The notes under the pieces are model-generated. The model did no database searches and had not been told where the DNA came from. It saw only the letters and a list, made by a program, of their open reading frames with translations. Positions 24,889 to 34,257 of a stretch of DNA of 64,000 bases are shown piece after piece. How positions within the stretch are numbered: the first letter of the stretch is position 1; every line of letters starts with the position of its first letter. The stretch covers positions 66,667 through 130,666 of the forward strand of contig CALJKR010000083.1 of assembly GCA_937974555.1 (NCBI GenBank). Direction: 5' to 3'. Both the position numbers and the translations under genes were made by a program. Source of the DNA: an uncultured Flavobacteriales bacterium (GTDB lineage: Bacteria > Bacteroidota > Bacteroidia > Flavobacteriales_D > Sanyastnellaceae).

Positions 24889-25458
24889 ATGTCAAACATA
24901 TTGGAAACCAGTTGGAAATCGGGGAAGTCTTTTCTTGACTTTTTTCGTTGGATTCAGGACCTGCACAAGGAGAATTTAGTGACAGGACAACTTCAGAATG
25001 ATGATCTTTTGGAATATAGTTTACTCAACGAAAAGCGGATGTCCAGGCTTATAAAGCATGGGCAAGTAGGGGAAATCGTTGAGAATGATGCTCGAGGAGT
25101 GGCGTATGCATTGGTAATCACAGAAGGATGGTGTGGAGATAGTGCGCAAACGCTGCCGTTTTTTGATAAATGGTGTGCAATGAAGGGCGTAGAATTGAGA
25201 ATCGTGGGAAGGGATGACAACGAGTCATTGATGGACCTGTATTTAACCAATGGATCGAGAAGTATTCCCATCATGATTGGATTGGACAATCAATTCAAGG
25301 AGGTATTTAGGTGGGGGCCGAGACCTGCAATTCTTGCAGAAAAGATCAAGGAATGGAAAGAGTCAGGACTAGAAAAAAAGGAAATGGGTTTACTGATGCA
25401 TCAGTGGTATACCGAGAATAAAGGCCAAGCGGTTTGGCAAGAGTGGGAAGCAATGTAA
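24889..25458 (+). CDS. Thioredoxin-fold protein with WCGD motif
   Basis: A 189-residue cytoplasmic thioredoxin-fold protein. The active-site position reads WCGDSAQ (81-87), so the second cysteine of CxxC is missing. cis-Pro is present in RSIPIMIGLD, and FRWGPRPA follows. Single-cysteine thioredoxin-family members of this type are widespread in Bacteroidota and are not classical disulphide reductases; function unknown. It is 19 bp upstream of lgt, which has its own promoter box. Confidence 0.82.
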   Translation: MSNILETSWKSGKSFLDFFRWIQDLHKENLVTGQLQNDDLLEYSLLNEKRMSRLIKHGQVGEIVENDARGVAYALVITEGWCGDSAQTLPFFDKWCAMKGVELRIVGRDDNESLMDLYLTNGSRSIPIMIGLDNQFKEVFRWGPRPAILAEKIKEWKESGLEKKEMGLLMHQWYTENKGQAVWQEWEAM

Positions 25459-25465
25459 CAAGGAT

Positions 25466-25473
25466 TATCTTTG
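25466..25473 (+). promoter_or_regulatory. -7 promoter box of lgt-mtaB
   Basis: TATCTTTG ends 4 nt before the lgt ATG at 25478: a leaderless-type arrangement in the short gap after the thioredoxin-like gene. Confidence 0.6.
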
Positions 25474-25477
25474 CAGC

Positions 25478-26656
25478 ATGTACCCAACACTTTATCACGC
25501 GATCTTGGATCTTTTCGGATGGGATATTCCGTTTTTAAAGTTGCTCAATAGCTTCGGTTTTTTTGTTGCAATGGCTTTTGTGACGGCTTCGTATATCCTC
25601 AAATTGGAGATGAAGCGCATGGAGAACTTGGGTGTGTTTCCCAGTCAAAAAGTTAAAGTGATCATTGGGTCAGGACCAGACTGGACGGAGATTGTAACCA
25701 ACGGGGTAATGGGCTTTTTAATGGGTTGGAAGGTGATTTATCTTTTGATCAATAGTCAAAAGCTTTTTGCGCATGGTCTGGCTCAGCGGGCATTATTTAC
25801 TTCAGAAGGGTACGTCGGATTGGGATTGCTTTTGGGATTGGGTCTAGCGGGATGGAAATATTGGGAAGATAAAAAAGCCCAGCTACCAGAGCCGAAGACG
25901 GAGGTTCAGATACAACCTGCGCACACCTTGGTGGGCAGCATCACTTTTGTAGCTGCTGTGGCAGGTATGTCGGGAGCTAAGCTTTTTCATTTATTTGAAA
26001 ATCCCCGTGAATTTGTTGCCTTTTTTACACATCCCAGTTTAGAAGGTTTTATCAGTGGACTTACCATTTATGGTGGTATCATTATAGGCTCGATTGTGGT
26101 GTTGTTGTATGCCAAGAAAAAGGGATTGCCATTGCTTCAATTGGCGGATGCCGCCGCACCCGGAATGATTTTAGCGTACGGGATTGGTAGAATGGGTTGT
26201 CAAGTGAGTGGTGATGGAGATTGGGGCATAGACAATCCCAATCCAATGCCTGATGCATTGTCTTTTTTACCACAATGGCTTTGGTCTTATGATTATCCCA
26301 ACAATGTCAACGGCATGGGTGAACCCATCAGCTCTGGCGTTGTATTTCCAGGTTATGGAACACACCTAGAGGTGCCCGTGTTCCCAACCCCCTTGTACGA
26401 GACCATTTGGGCCACTTTGATTTTCTTGACTCTTTGGTATTTGCGAAAAAAAATCACTGTGCCGGGGCTAATTTTTGGATGGTACTTGGTACTGAATGGT
26501 GTAGAACGATTTTTTATCGAGCAAATCAGGGTCAACAATTTCATTTCATTTTTGGGAATGAAGTGGACACAAGCCATGTTTATTGCAGTGGTTTTTGTAG
26601 TGGGTGGATTGGGTTTTATTTATTGGCGAAAAAAACAATATGACAGAGGGGCCTAA
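25478..26656 (+). CDS. lgt: Prolipoprotein diacylglyceryl transferase
   Basis: Inner-membrane enzyme that attaches diacylglycerol to the lipobox cysteine, the first step of lipoprotein maturation. The 392-residue length is typical for Bacteroidota Lgt, longer than the ~290 of E. coli. Several membrane helices are seen. The signature YGIGRMGCQVSGDGDWG carries the Lgt-specific Gly-Arg pair, and GVERFFIEQIRVNN is the C-terminal conserved segment. Several predicted lipoproteins in this window (4012, 46090, 61348) are its substrates by inference. The 3' end overlaps mtaB by 17 bp. Confidence 0.93.
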   Translation: MYPTLYHAILDLFGWDIPFLKLLNSFGFFVAMAFVTASYILKLEMKRMENLGVFPSQKVKVIIGSGPDWTEIVTNGVMGFLMGWKVIYLLINSQKLFAHGLAQRALFTSEGYVGLGLLLGLGLAGWKYWEDKKAQLPEPKTEVQIQPAHTLVGSITFVAAVAGMSGAKLFHLFENPREFVAFFTHPSLEGFISGLTIYGGIIIGSIVVLLYAKKKGLPLLQLADAAAPGMILAYGIGRMGCQVSGDGDWGIDNPNPMPDALSFLPQWLWSYDYPNNVNGMGEPISSGVVFPGYGTHLEVPVFPTPLYETIWATLIFLTLWYLRKKITVPGLIFGWYLVLNGVERFFIEQIRVNNFISFLGMKWTQAMFIAVVFVVGGLGFIYWRKKQYDRGA

Positions 26657-27917
26657 AGTGGCGTTCCATACTTTGGGATGCAAGTTGAATTTTTCTGAAA
26701 CCAGTGAAATAGCGAAAATCCTAGCTACTGCGGGATATGCTAAGGTGGAGATGAATGAGCATCCGGATGTGCTGGTCATCAACACTTGCAGTGTTACAGA
26801 TCAAGCCGACCAGAAGTGCCGCAATATTGTGCGTCGAGCGGTAAAGCTAAACCCGGATGTTTTTGTTGCGGTGATTGGATGCTATGCTCAGTTGAAGCCA
26901 GAAGAGATTTTAAAAATCGATGGTGTTAATGTGGTTTTGGGTGCCAATGAAAAATTTAAAATTCTTGAGCACATTCAAACTAAGGAAAAAGAAAAACGAG
27001 CAGTAGTTGGACACATCAAAGAAGTAAATGAATTTGTGCCTTCATTTTCTTCAGGAGATAGAACCCGCACTTTTCTAAAAGTACAGGACGGATGTAATTA
27101 TTTCTGTGCTTTTTGTACCATCCCATTGGCCAGAGGTAGATCTAGAAGCGCATCCATTGAAGAAACTTTGATTCAAGCCAAAAAAGCCATTGATACAGGG
27201 GCCAAGGAAATAGTGCTTACAGGTGTGAATATTGGCGATTTTGGAACAGCAAACGGAGAAACTTTTTTTGACTTAATCAAACAACTGGATGAGCTTGAAG
27301 GCATCGAGCGTTATAGAATTTCAAGTATCGAACCCAATCTGTTGAGCGAGGATATCATTGATTTTGTTGCGCGCTCCAAAAAGTTCATGCCTCATTTTCA
27401 TATTCCATTGCAAAGTGGAGACGATGAGATTTTGAGAGCCATGCGGAGAAGATATAGAACGGATTTGTACAGAAACAGGATTGAAAGAATCAAACAACAA
27501 ATACCGCACGCGTGCATTGGAGTGGATGTAATCACAGGATTCCCTGGAGAAACGGACGCGTTGTTTTTGAACACGCTAAATTTCTTGAAGGATTTGCCAA
27601 TCTCTTATCTTCATGTTTTCACCTACAGTGAACGTCCCAATACCACGGCGTTGAGAATTGACGAGGTTGTTCCCATGGGGGTTAGACAAGAACGCACCAA
27701 TCAATTGCGCATGCTTTCTGAAAAGAAAAGGCGTGCATTCTATCAGCTGTTTGCTGGAGAAAGTAGGAAAGTGTTGTGGGAAGCCTCAGAAACGGAAGGG
27801 AGAATGTTGGGATATTCCGATAATTATGTGCGTGTCTCAAAGAAATGGAACCCTGATCAAATCAATACAGTGCAATGGGAAACATTGCAAGATGGTGACG
27901 TGCGATTTGATGATTAG
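26640..27917 (+). CDS. mtaB: tRNA t6A37 methylthiotransferase MtaB
   Basis: Radical-SAM enzyme converting t6A37 to ms2t6A37 in tRNAs decoding ANN codons. The 425 residues comprise an N-terminal UPF0004 domain (HTLGCKLNFSETSEI; cysteines in INTCSV and IGCYAQ) for the auxiliary cluster, the radical-SAM motif CNYFCAFC, and a C-terminal TRAM-like domain. HTLGCKLN distinguishes MtaB from MiaB and RimO. The ATG at 26640 lies within the end of lgt; a 12-codon longer frame exists but has no family support. Convergent with the DUF551 gene, with one base between stops. Confidence 0.93.
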   Translation: MTEGPKVAFHTLGCKLNFSETSEIAKILATAGYAKVEMNEHPDVLVINTCSVTDQADQKCRNIVRRAVKLNPDVFVAVIGCYAQLKPEEILKIDGVNVVLGANEKFKILEHIQTKEKEKRAVVGHIKEVNEFVPSFSSGDRTRTFLKVQDGCNYFCAFCTIPLARGRSRSASIEETLIQAKKAIDTGAKEIVLTGVNIGDFGTANGETFFDLIKQLDELEGIERYRISSIEPNLLSEDIIDFVARSKKFMPHFHIPLQSGDDEILRAMRRRYRTDLYRNRIERIKQQIPHACIGVDVITGFPGETDALFLNTLNFLKDLPISYLHVFTYSERPNTTALRIDEVVPMGVRQERTNQLRMLSEKKRRAFYQLFAGESRKVLWEASETEGRMLGYSDNYVRVSKKWNPDQINTVQWETLQDGDVRFDD

Positions 27918-27918
27918 T

Positions 27919-28194
27919 TTATTCGAATTTGGGCATTGGCATCCAGTGGGTGACGGAATGAAAGAATAGGTTACTATTGCCTTCACCACCCCAAAAGTGG
28001 ACTCCATGCTTTAATCCTTTCTCGCTATTGGCAGGATAAAAATCCTTGCAGAATTTCATAATCATGACTTCACGAAGCTCAAATTCTCCCGTTTTCCCGG
28101 GTAAAAAGAATTTGTTATTGGGAACAAAAACCAATACCCGTTCTTCATCTTGCGGAAGTGAATCCTGAACTGAAATCCATTTTTGCGTGATCAT
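27919..28194 (-). CDS. DUF551 family protein
   Basis: A 91-residue protein recognised by WISVQDSLPQDEERVLVFVP at the N-terminus and VTHWMPMPKF at the C-terminus, the two conserved ends of DUF551. Function unknown; many relatives are phage genes, but no other phage gene is nearby. The ATG overlaps the stop of the enoyl-CoA hydratase gene (ATGA), so it is probably the last member of the TBDR-led run. Confidence 0.8.
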   Translation of the reverse strand: MITQKWISVQDSLPQDEERVLVFVPNNKFFLPGKTGEFELREVMIMKFCKDFYPANSEKGLKHGVHFWGGEGNSNLFFHSVTHWMPMPKFE

Positions 28195-28967
28195 TTGCCT
28201 GTGAAAATGGGGTTTCTTTTTTCGAGAAATGCTTGAACTCCTTCTTTATGATCAGCAGTTGCTCCAGCCAATAATTGAAACTCCAATTCTGTTTTCAATT
28301 GGCTTTGCAAATCTTGATTCATGCTTTTTTGTAGGGCAAATTTGGTATAAGCCAAGCCTTTGGTTGGCATTTGTGACAATCGCGAAGCCAAATCTAAAAC
28401 GGCGTTTTCAAAAGCTTCGTCTTCCCAAGCGGCATAGATCATACCCATTTCTTGTGCTTGCTCAGCGGTGATTTTTTCACCTAACATCATTTGCGCAATG
28501 GCCCGCTGGTAGCCAACGAGACGAGGTAAAAAGAAAGTACCTCCACTGTCAGGAACCAATCCAATTTTGGAAAAGGCCTGTATAAAGGAGGCTGATTTTT
28601 TGGCGACAACAAAATCACATGCCAAAGCGATATTGGCTCCTGCACCCGCGGCAACGCCATTTACAGCCGCGATGACGGGCTTGGGCATTTGGGTGATTCG
28701 CTCAATGGATGGATTGTATCCTTCTTCAATTATTTTTTTTAGCCCAGGGCCTTGGGGGTCAACAGCTTCTTGTAAGTTTTGACCTGCACAGAAAGCTTTT
28801 CCTTCACCGGTAATGATTACACAACGGATTTCATCGTTTGTGCTATACTCAGACAATACGGCATTAAAGGAGTCAGCCATTGCTCGGTTGAAACTATTGA
28901 ACTTATCTGCACGATTCAATGTTATAGTGCCAATTCCGTTTTCTATTTTTGAAGTTATCAAGCTCAT
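28191..28967 (-). CDS. Enoyl-CoA hydratase/isomerase family protein
   Basis: A 258-residue crotonase-fold protein. The oxyanion-hole segments are AFCAGQNLQEA and GVAAGAGANIALACDF. The acidic residue position in FSKIGLVPDSGGTFFLPRLVG, with Asp in the PDSGGT loop, is that of the PaaG/PaaB-type isomerases acting on ring-epoxide or 2,3-enoyl-CoA intermediates. No other phenylacetate genes are present, so the substrate is open. It begins 3 bp after the stop of the membrane-protein gene and ends in a 4-bp overlap with the DUF551 gene. Confidence 0.87.
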   Translation of the reverse strand: MSLITSKIENGIGTITLNRADKFNSFNRAMADSFNAVLSEYSTNDEIRCVIITGEGKAFCAGQNLQEAVDPQGPGLKKIIEEGYNPSIERITQMPKPVIAAVNGVAAGAGANIALACDFVVAKKSASFIQAFSKIGLVPDSGGTFFLPRLVGYQRAIAQMMLGEKITAEQAQEMGMIYAAWEDEAFENAVLDLASRLSQMPTKGLAYTKFALQKSMNQDLQSQLKTELEFQLLAGATADHKEGVQAFLEKRNPIFTGK

Positions 28968-28970
28968 GGG

Positions 28971-29585
28971 TTATTGGTAAAATTGATTGCGACCTTTTTT
29001 TATTCTTAATATTATTTGAACGAGCATTAAAATTCCGCTGCTCAATATGAGTACCCCGGGCAGGGTGATTTTCCAGGTATCTGCGGCATCATGAATAGGA
29101 AATGCTTTCATCCAGAGGGCATTTGCTCCTTGAATAATCCCCATTCCCAAGATGGAGACCAAAAATGTCCACCAAGGTTTTTCTGTTTCTCTCCAATACT
29201 GAGCAATATTGCCTACAACCCAAGCAGAAAGCCATTCACCCAACCATTGTCCCAGATTTAATCCCAATAACCATTGCCATTGATTTGCTTTCAAAGCACT
29301 GGAATTGGCAGGATCTATTTTAGTGCTGAGCAAGAAAAAAGAGATCATACACACTTGAAATAAAATCGTGCTGATTAAAGCTCTTTTACCAAAGCAAAAT
29401 GCTATGATTACAATACCGGCCCATTCAAATGGAAGATAGGGAAGTTGAGGCCAGCGTGTAGGAATGATGTAAAAACCAAGTAAGACCATGCTACCCATAA
29501 GAATCAAGATGAATTGATTCACCATAGGTTTGTTGTGCAATTGAGAAGAGTGAAATAACATCGAGCGAAGATAATTCAAAATCAC
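28971..29585 (-). CDS. Unknown integral membrane protein
   Basis: A 204-residue hydrophobic protein with about five to six predicted membrane helices (roughly 21-40, 52-68, 70-88, 103-126, 139-158, 172-195) and a short basic C-terminus. I do not recognise the family. Size and topology resemble ECF-type S-components such as BioY, but diagnostic motifs are absent, so this is only a shape comparison. The GTG start overlaps the P-type ATPase stop (GTGA); an ATG at residue 9 is possible. The coupling suggests it works with the ATPase. Confidence 0.55.
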   Translation of the reverse strand: MILNYLRSMLFHSSQLHNKPMVNQFILILMGSMVLLGFYIIPTRWPQLPYLPFEWAGIVIIAFCFGKRALISTILFQVCMISFFLLSTKIDPANSSALKANQWQWLLGLNLGQWLGEWLSAWVVGNIAQYWRETEKPWWTFLVSILGMGIIQGANALWMKAFPIHDAADTWKITLPGVLILSSGILMLVQIILRIKKGRNQFYQ

Positions 29586-31939
29586 TTGCGCCCTCGAGGT
29601 CTCAGGACATGTGCCATTCCTGTTGTGAATGCCATAATGCTAATGGAAGAAATCGGCATGAGTACTGCGGCGATAAAGGGATTGAGTTGCCCCTGAACGG
29701 CAAATGAAAGTCCAATGAAATTGTACAATAGGCTAAGCCCAAAGCTCCATTTGACTATACGTTGATGAGCATGGGCATAACGGAGAATCTCTGGTATGAT
29801 TTCGATGTGCTCTGCCTCGAGAATTATGTCACAGGCGGGAGAAAAGGTATGTGCGCTTTCGGTAATGGCCATGCCTACATGCGCTGCTTCAAGGGCGCCT
29901 GCATCATTGAGTCCATCTCCTATCATCAGAATATTTTCTCCTGTGGATTGGCATTCTGTGATGAAGTTTTTCTTTTGCTGTGGACCAAGATTGTGATAGG
30001 CTTTGCAATTGTCGGGCAATGCTCGGAGAACATGCTGCTCAATGGCTTGTGGATCACCACTCAATAGGGTTTGGCGGTGGTGTTGATTCAAGGTCAACAG
30101 GGTTGAGTCAATTCCAGAGCGCAACTTGTGAATCATTTTTACTGTGCCTATACATTGACCGTTGCGCATGATGAATACATGAATGCCTTGGGCGATATCT
30201 GGCGGAATTCCCAGCCATTGTGCGGATCCAACTTTGTATTCCTCGCCGGCAATCCGGCCAATGATTCCTTTGCCAGCAATTTCATGAAACGCCTCGATGG
30301 GATAATCACTTGTTGGACAAATTTTGGCAATGGCTTGACTAAGGGGGTGGGTGCTTTGTGAAACAAGACAATAAATGCGTTCCAATTGTTTGGAGTCTGG
30401 TTGTAAAATAAATTGGGCTATGGCGTCTTTGCTCGTCAGGGTTCCTGTTTTGTCCCAAACGATGTGTTTAATTTCCGCTAGATTATTTAACACCGATGCA
30501 TTTTTGATGTGACATCCCCATTTTTGCAATTGGCCAAGAACCGCTCCTTGAGTAAAAGCATTGGCCAATAGTAGAGCGCATGGACATGCCACAATGAGCA
30601 CCGTGGTCATCGCATGAAAGGCCCTGCCGCGGTCTAGCTCCCACCAGTAGAATCCTGAAATGAGCGTTAAGGCAAACAGAAATAAGGTAAAGTTTCTGGC
30701 CCAAACATCTACCCAATTCATGGATTGAATCGATTCTGATTTAGAATTGCTTTGATTCCAAAGAGAAGTCAAGTAGCTGTGCTCCACTGTTTGCGAAGCT
30801 TCGACCAGGATGGCTTGCCCCATTTGCTTTCCTCCTGCATACACCCGGTCATCTTTTTTTATGGCAACGGGTTTGGACTCTCCTGTGACAAAAGAATAAT
30901 CGATGAGCGCATGCTCGCTAATGAGTTTTCCATCGCACGGGATCATTTCATGAATGTGTATCTTGATGATGTCACCTTGAACAATTTCTGAGAGCCTTTT
31001 CCAAACCGGTTGATTGTTTTTTATTACCATGCTTGACAAGGGGAAGAAGCTTTTAAAAGTTCTGGAGAAATGGAGGTGATATTGGGTGGTTTCTTGGAAG
31101 TATCTTCCAATGAGCATAAAAAATATTATCCCGGTCAAAGAATCAAAATATCCGCCCCCGCTTCCGGTGACCACTTCGTAAACGGAGCGAGAAAAGGTGA
31201 GCAATAGGCTAACCACCAGTGGGGCATCAATGGGTAAGGTTTTGGCTCTAATGCCCTGGACGGTCTTTTCAAAAAAGGTTCGTGCGCCAAATAACATGGC
31301 CGGAATGCTCAATCCCAAATTGATCCATCGGAAAAGTTGGGTCATTCCGGGCATGTCCGACATTTCCAATTGCAAGTACTCTGGAAAGCTCAGGAGCATG
31401 ATATTTGCGAAACAAAATCCGGATATCCCGATAGCTATCCAATATTGTCTTTTGACTTTTAAGTTAAGGTCTTGGGTGTTTTTCTCATGATCCAACAATG
31501 GCTCATACCCAATAAAGCTAAGCCACTCAATGAGGGTTCTGAGGTTGATGATTTTGGGGTTGAATTGTATGCTGATTTGTTGTTGTCCAAAATCAACGGA
31601 ACTTTGATAAATGCCCGGTTGTAATTGGGGTAATTTTTCTAAAAGGAAGACGCAAGAGGCGCATTGAATGTGGGGACTTCTAACTTGAATAAGCGCGCGA
31701 TCCGCTTGGTGGAAATTGTAAAAGGCTTCTGCATTTTTAGGGTCATCCAAAAAGGCATATTTTTCTTTTGGAGGAGCCTTGCTGAGTGGTTTATCCTTGG
31801 ATTCTATGTAGAAGTCGCACAACTTGTTTTCATTGAGCAACATGAACACTGATTGACATCCATGACAACAGAAGTCATGATTCTCAAACGAAATGACGGT
31901 AGTTTCAATTTTTTCGCCGCAGTGGAAGCACTGGCTCAT
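29582..31939 (-). CDS. Heavy-metal P1B-type ATPase (CcoI/CopA-like)
   Basis: A 785-residue cation pump. The N-terminal Cys-rich segment (CFHCGEKI ... CCHGCQSVF) is the zinc-ribbon-like domain of CcoI-type pumps. A ferredoxin-like metal-binding domain with CASC follows, then the transport motif CPCALLLANAF, phosphorylation site DKTGTLT and hinge MIGDGLNDAGALEAA. CPC points to Cu(I). CcoI-type pumps deliver copper to cbb3 oxidase, but no cco genes are in the window. The ATG at 31939 starts one base after the stop of the upstream unknown gene; a TTG six codons earlier is less likely. Confidence 0.9.
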   Translation of the reverse strand: MSQCFHCGEKIETTVISFENHDFCCHGCQSVFMLLNENKLCDFYIESKDKPLSKAPPKEKYAFLDDPKNAEAFYNFHQADRALIQVRSPHIQCASCVFLLEKLPQLQPGIYQSSVDFGQQQISIQFNPKIINLRTLIEWLSFIGYEPLLDHEKNTQDLNLKVKRQYWIAIGISGFCFANIMLLSFPEYLQLEMSDMPGMTQLFRWINLGLSIPAMLFGARTFFEKTVQGIRAKTLPIDAPLVVSLLLTFSRSVYEVVTGSGGGYFDSLTGIIFFMLIGRYFQETTQYHLHFSRTFKSFFPLSSMVIKNNQPVWKRLSEIVQGDIIKIHIHEMIPCDGKLISEHALIDYSFVTGESKPVAIKKDDRVYAGGKQMGQAILVEASQTVEHSYLTSLWNQSNSKSESIQSMNWVDVWARNFTLFLFALTLISGFYWWELDRGRAFHAMTTVLIVACPCALLLANAFTQGAVLGQLQKWGCHIKNASVLNNLAEIKHIVWDKTGTLTSKDAIAQFILQPDSKQLERIYCLVSQSTHPLSQAIAKICPTSDYPIEAFHEIAGKGIIGRIAGEEYKVGSAQWLGIPPDIAQGIHVFIMRNGQCIGTVKMIHKLRSGIDSTLLTLNQHHRQTLLSGDPQAIEQHVLRALPDNCKAYHNLGPQQKKNFITECQSTGENILMIGDGLNDAGALEAAHVGMAITESAHTFSPACDIILEAEHIEIIPEILRYAHAHQRIVKWSFGLSLLYNFIGLSFAVQGQLNPFIAAVLMPISSISIMAFTTGMAHVLRPRGRK

Positions 31940-31940
31940 T

Positions 31941-32408
31941 TTACTTTTTTCTGTCAAATTGCTCGCTTAGCTCTTTGCCTTGCTCGTTTTGAAATGAAAG
32001 GGTCCATTCGTCTGTTACTGTAGTTTCCAACCAGATGTTCCCACTCCTTCTAAAAACCTGAATGTGCAGCCCCAATTGATCTTCAATTTTTTTTTCGAGT
32101 TCCTGAACCGTTGTTTGCTCTGAAAAATCGATTTGTATATTCCCTTTCAAGTGGGTTAAGTCGCATACTTTTGGATTTCCAGCTACCATATCTTTTTTTG
32201 TATTCCCTTCTTTTGCCTGGTGCGGTGCAGTAAAGAATTCCCATTTTAAATAGGGGAATATGGCGCTGAAAGCGGATTTTATTTCTTCAACGTGGGTCGT
32301 TGGATTCAATGTGATGGAGAAATTTTGCACAATATTTTGGTATTGCAACAAATGTCCACCCAATCGAGGCGAAGTGCTTTTGAGCCTTGTCAGTTCGGTA
32401 TCTGACAA
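31941..32408 (-). CDS. Conserved hypothetical protein
   Basis: A 155-residue soluble-looking protein, no signal peptide. It ends in QLGLHIQVFRRSGNIWLETTVTDEWTLSFQNEQGK, a segment I associate with a small uncharacterised Bacteroidota family; no function is known to me. The start is TTG at 32408, 10 bp after the ABC exporter stop; no early ATG exists, so the TTG is forced by the frame. It ends one base before the P-type ATPase start, so it is coupled to it. Confidence 0.65.
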   Translation of the reverse strand: MSDTELTRLKSTSPRLGGHLLQYQNIVQNFSITLNPTTHVEEIKSAFSAIFPYLKWEFFTAPHQAKEGNTKKDMVAGNPKVCDLTHLKGNIQIDFSEQTTVQELEKKIEDQLGLHIQVFRRSGNIWLETTVTDEWTLSFQNEQGKELSEQFDRKK

Positions 32409-32418
32409 TTGTCAAGTA

Positions 32419-34257
32419 TTAGATGTCTTCTCGTTGATTTTGAATTTGATAAAGCCTGTGATAGGATCCTTTGGCCGCTATAAGTTGATCATGTGTGCCG
32501 GATTCGACCAATTTGCCTTCGTCTAATACCAAGATGTGATTGCATTGTTGAATGGAAGACACCCGATGAGATATGAATACACTGGTCTTTCCGGTCATCC
32601 TCTTTTTTATCCCTTTTAAGATGAGTTCTTCCGTGGCCGTATCCACAGCGGAAAGGCAATCGTCCAAGATTAGAATTTGTGGATTTTTCATGAAAGCCCG
32701 GGCAATAGAAATTCGCTGTTTTTGGCCTCCACTTAAATTAATGCCTCTCTCACCCAAAAGGGTTTGCCATTGGTCTTGAAATCTTAGGATATCATCCGCT
32801 ACACCAGCATCTTTTGCGGCCTCTACCATTTCATCATGTTTGGCGTGGTTTACCCCGAAATTGATGTTGTTTTCGATGGTGTCAGAAAACAAAAAGACCT
32901 CTTGTGGTACCCAACCCATGGCTTGTCTCAATGCCAAGATGTCGTGGTCTTGGATGGGGACATTATCAATATAGATTTGACCGGAGTCAGCCTCCAGAGA
33001 ACGGGTAAGCAGTTGAAGAATTGTCGATTTTCCGGCGCCTGTTTTTCCAATGATCCCCAATGATTCGCCAGCGTTGATTTCAAAACTTAAATCTTTGACC
33101 CCGACAATACCAGTTTCAGGATAACGGTAATTCACATTTTCAAATTTGATATTCCCTACAACAGGGGTTAAATGCTTTGGTGTATTGTTGATCAAAGGTC
33201 GCGCATTTAAAAACTCATTGATTCGGGATTGTGAAGCCTCGGCTTTTCTTACCAAAGAGGTTACCCAACCGACACTGGCAAATGGCCAAGTCAATTGATT
33301 GACATAAAAAACAAATTGAACAATGGTTCCAATGGTGATGGCTCCTTTTTGAACCTCTAATGCACCAATATAAATGGTGAGAATGGTACTGAGGCCTACC
33401 AATATGCTGATGACGGGCATGAACAATGCATCGGCTTTAACCAAATGCATTTGATCCTTTTTGTATTGATCGCTTTCAGCTTGAAAGGTATCACCCAGGG
33501 TCTTTTCTCTTCGAAATGTTTTAATCACCCTGATTCCACTGAAAGTTTCTTGTACAATGGTGGAAAGTTTGCTTTGTTGTTTCTGAACCTTTTCTGTGCG
33601 TCGATTGATAACTGTGCTGACATAAAAAATTCCAAACATCATAATGGGAAGGGGCCCCAATGTGTACATCGTTAATATGGGACTGATGCGCCACATAACC
33701 AGGGCGCAAAGGGTAATCAGCACCACCAAATTGATGGTGTACATCACGGCTGGACCCAAATACATTCGAACCCTTGATACATCTTCGCTGATCCGGTTCA
33801 TCAAATCCCCCGTTCTATTTTTTCTGTAGAAACTCGAATCCAAATTTTGGTATTGCTGGTAAATCTCATTCTTTAAATCATATTCGATGTGACGTGACAT
33901 CACGATCAAACTCTGCCTTTGGTAAAACAGAAATATTCCTTTTATCGTAAAGGTTACCATGTATCCAATAGCCAAAAGAAGACCAATTTTGAAAGTCCAA
34001 TTTTGTAGGTTTCCGTTGGATAGGTCAATGCTCGTTCCCCAATGCGTCAAAGGATCTAAAAGTTGAATGGAGTATGGTATATCCAAATGGGGATTGCTGG
34101 GATTAGAAAGTACATTGTAAATAAAGTCAATGCCCTCACCGATTATTTTGGGAGCATAAACATTGAAAACATTGGTCAGTAGAATGAAGATGAATCCCAT
34201 GAACAGTCGGCCACGGTATTTCCATAGATACTTATTGAGATGTTGAAGTGCTTTCAT
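32419..34257 (-). CDS. ABC exporter, fused permease-ATPase (MsbA/MDR type)
   Basis: A 612-residue half-transporter. Six membrane helices occupy about residues 15-320. The nucleotide-binding domain has Walker A IIGKTGAGKSTILQ, signature NLSGGQKQRISIARAF, Walker B ILILDDCLSAVDTATE and H-loop SHRVSS. It is likely a homodimeric exporter of lipid or hydrophobic substrate. The ATG shares its A with the TBDR stop (TAATG), showing translational coupling to an outer-membrane receptor, an unusual partnership for an exporter. Confidence 0.9.
   Translation of the reverse strand: MKALQHLNKYLWKYRGRLFMGFIFILLTNVFNVYAPKIIGEGIDFIYNVLSNPSNPHLDIPYSIQLLDPLTHWGTSIDLSNGNLQNWTFKIGLLLAIGYMVTFTIKGIFLFYQRQSLIVMSRHIEYDLKNEIYQQYQNLDSSFYRKNRTGDLMNRISEDVSRVRMYLGPAVMYTINLVVLITLCALVMWRISPILTMYTLGPLPIMMFGIFYVSTVINRRTEKVQKQQSKLSTIVQETFSGIRVIKTFRREKTLGDTFQAESDQYKKDQMHLVKADALFMPVISILVGLSTILTIYIGALEVQKGAITIGTIVQFVFYVNQLTWPFASVGWVTSLVRKAEASQSRINEFLNARPLINNTPKHLTPVVGNIKFENVNYRYPETGIVGVKDLSFEINAGESLGIIGKTGAGKSTILQLLTRSLEADSGQIYIDNVPIQDHDILALRQAMGWVPQEVFLFSDTIENNINFGVNHAKHDEMVEAAKDAGVADDILRFQDQWQTLLGERGINLSGGQKQRISIARAFMKNPQILILDDCLSAVDTATEELILKGIKKRMTGKTSVFISHRVSSIQQCNHILVLDEGKLVESGTHDQLIAAKGSYHRLYQIQNQREDI

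Noticed and set aside
27919..28194. DUF551 gene considered as a prophage remnant
   Set aside because: Only one gene, translation-coupled to a metabolic gene and without any other phage-like feature.
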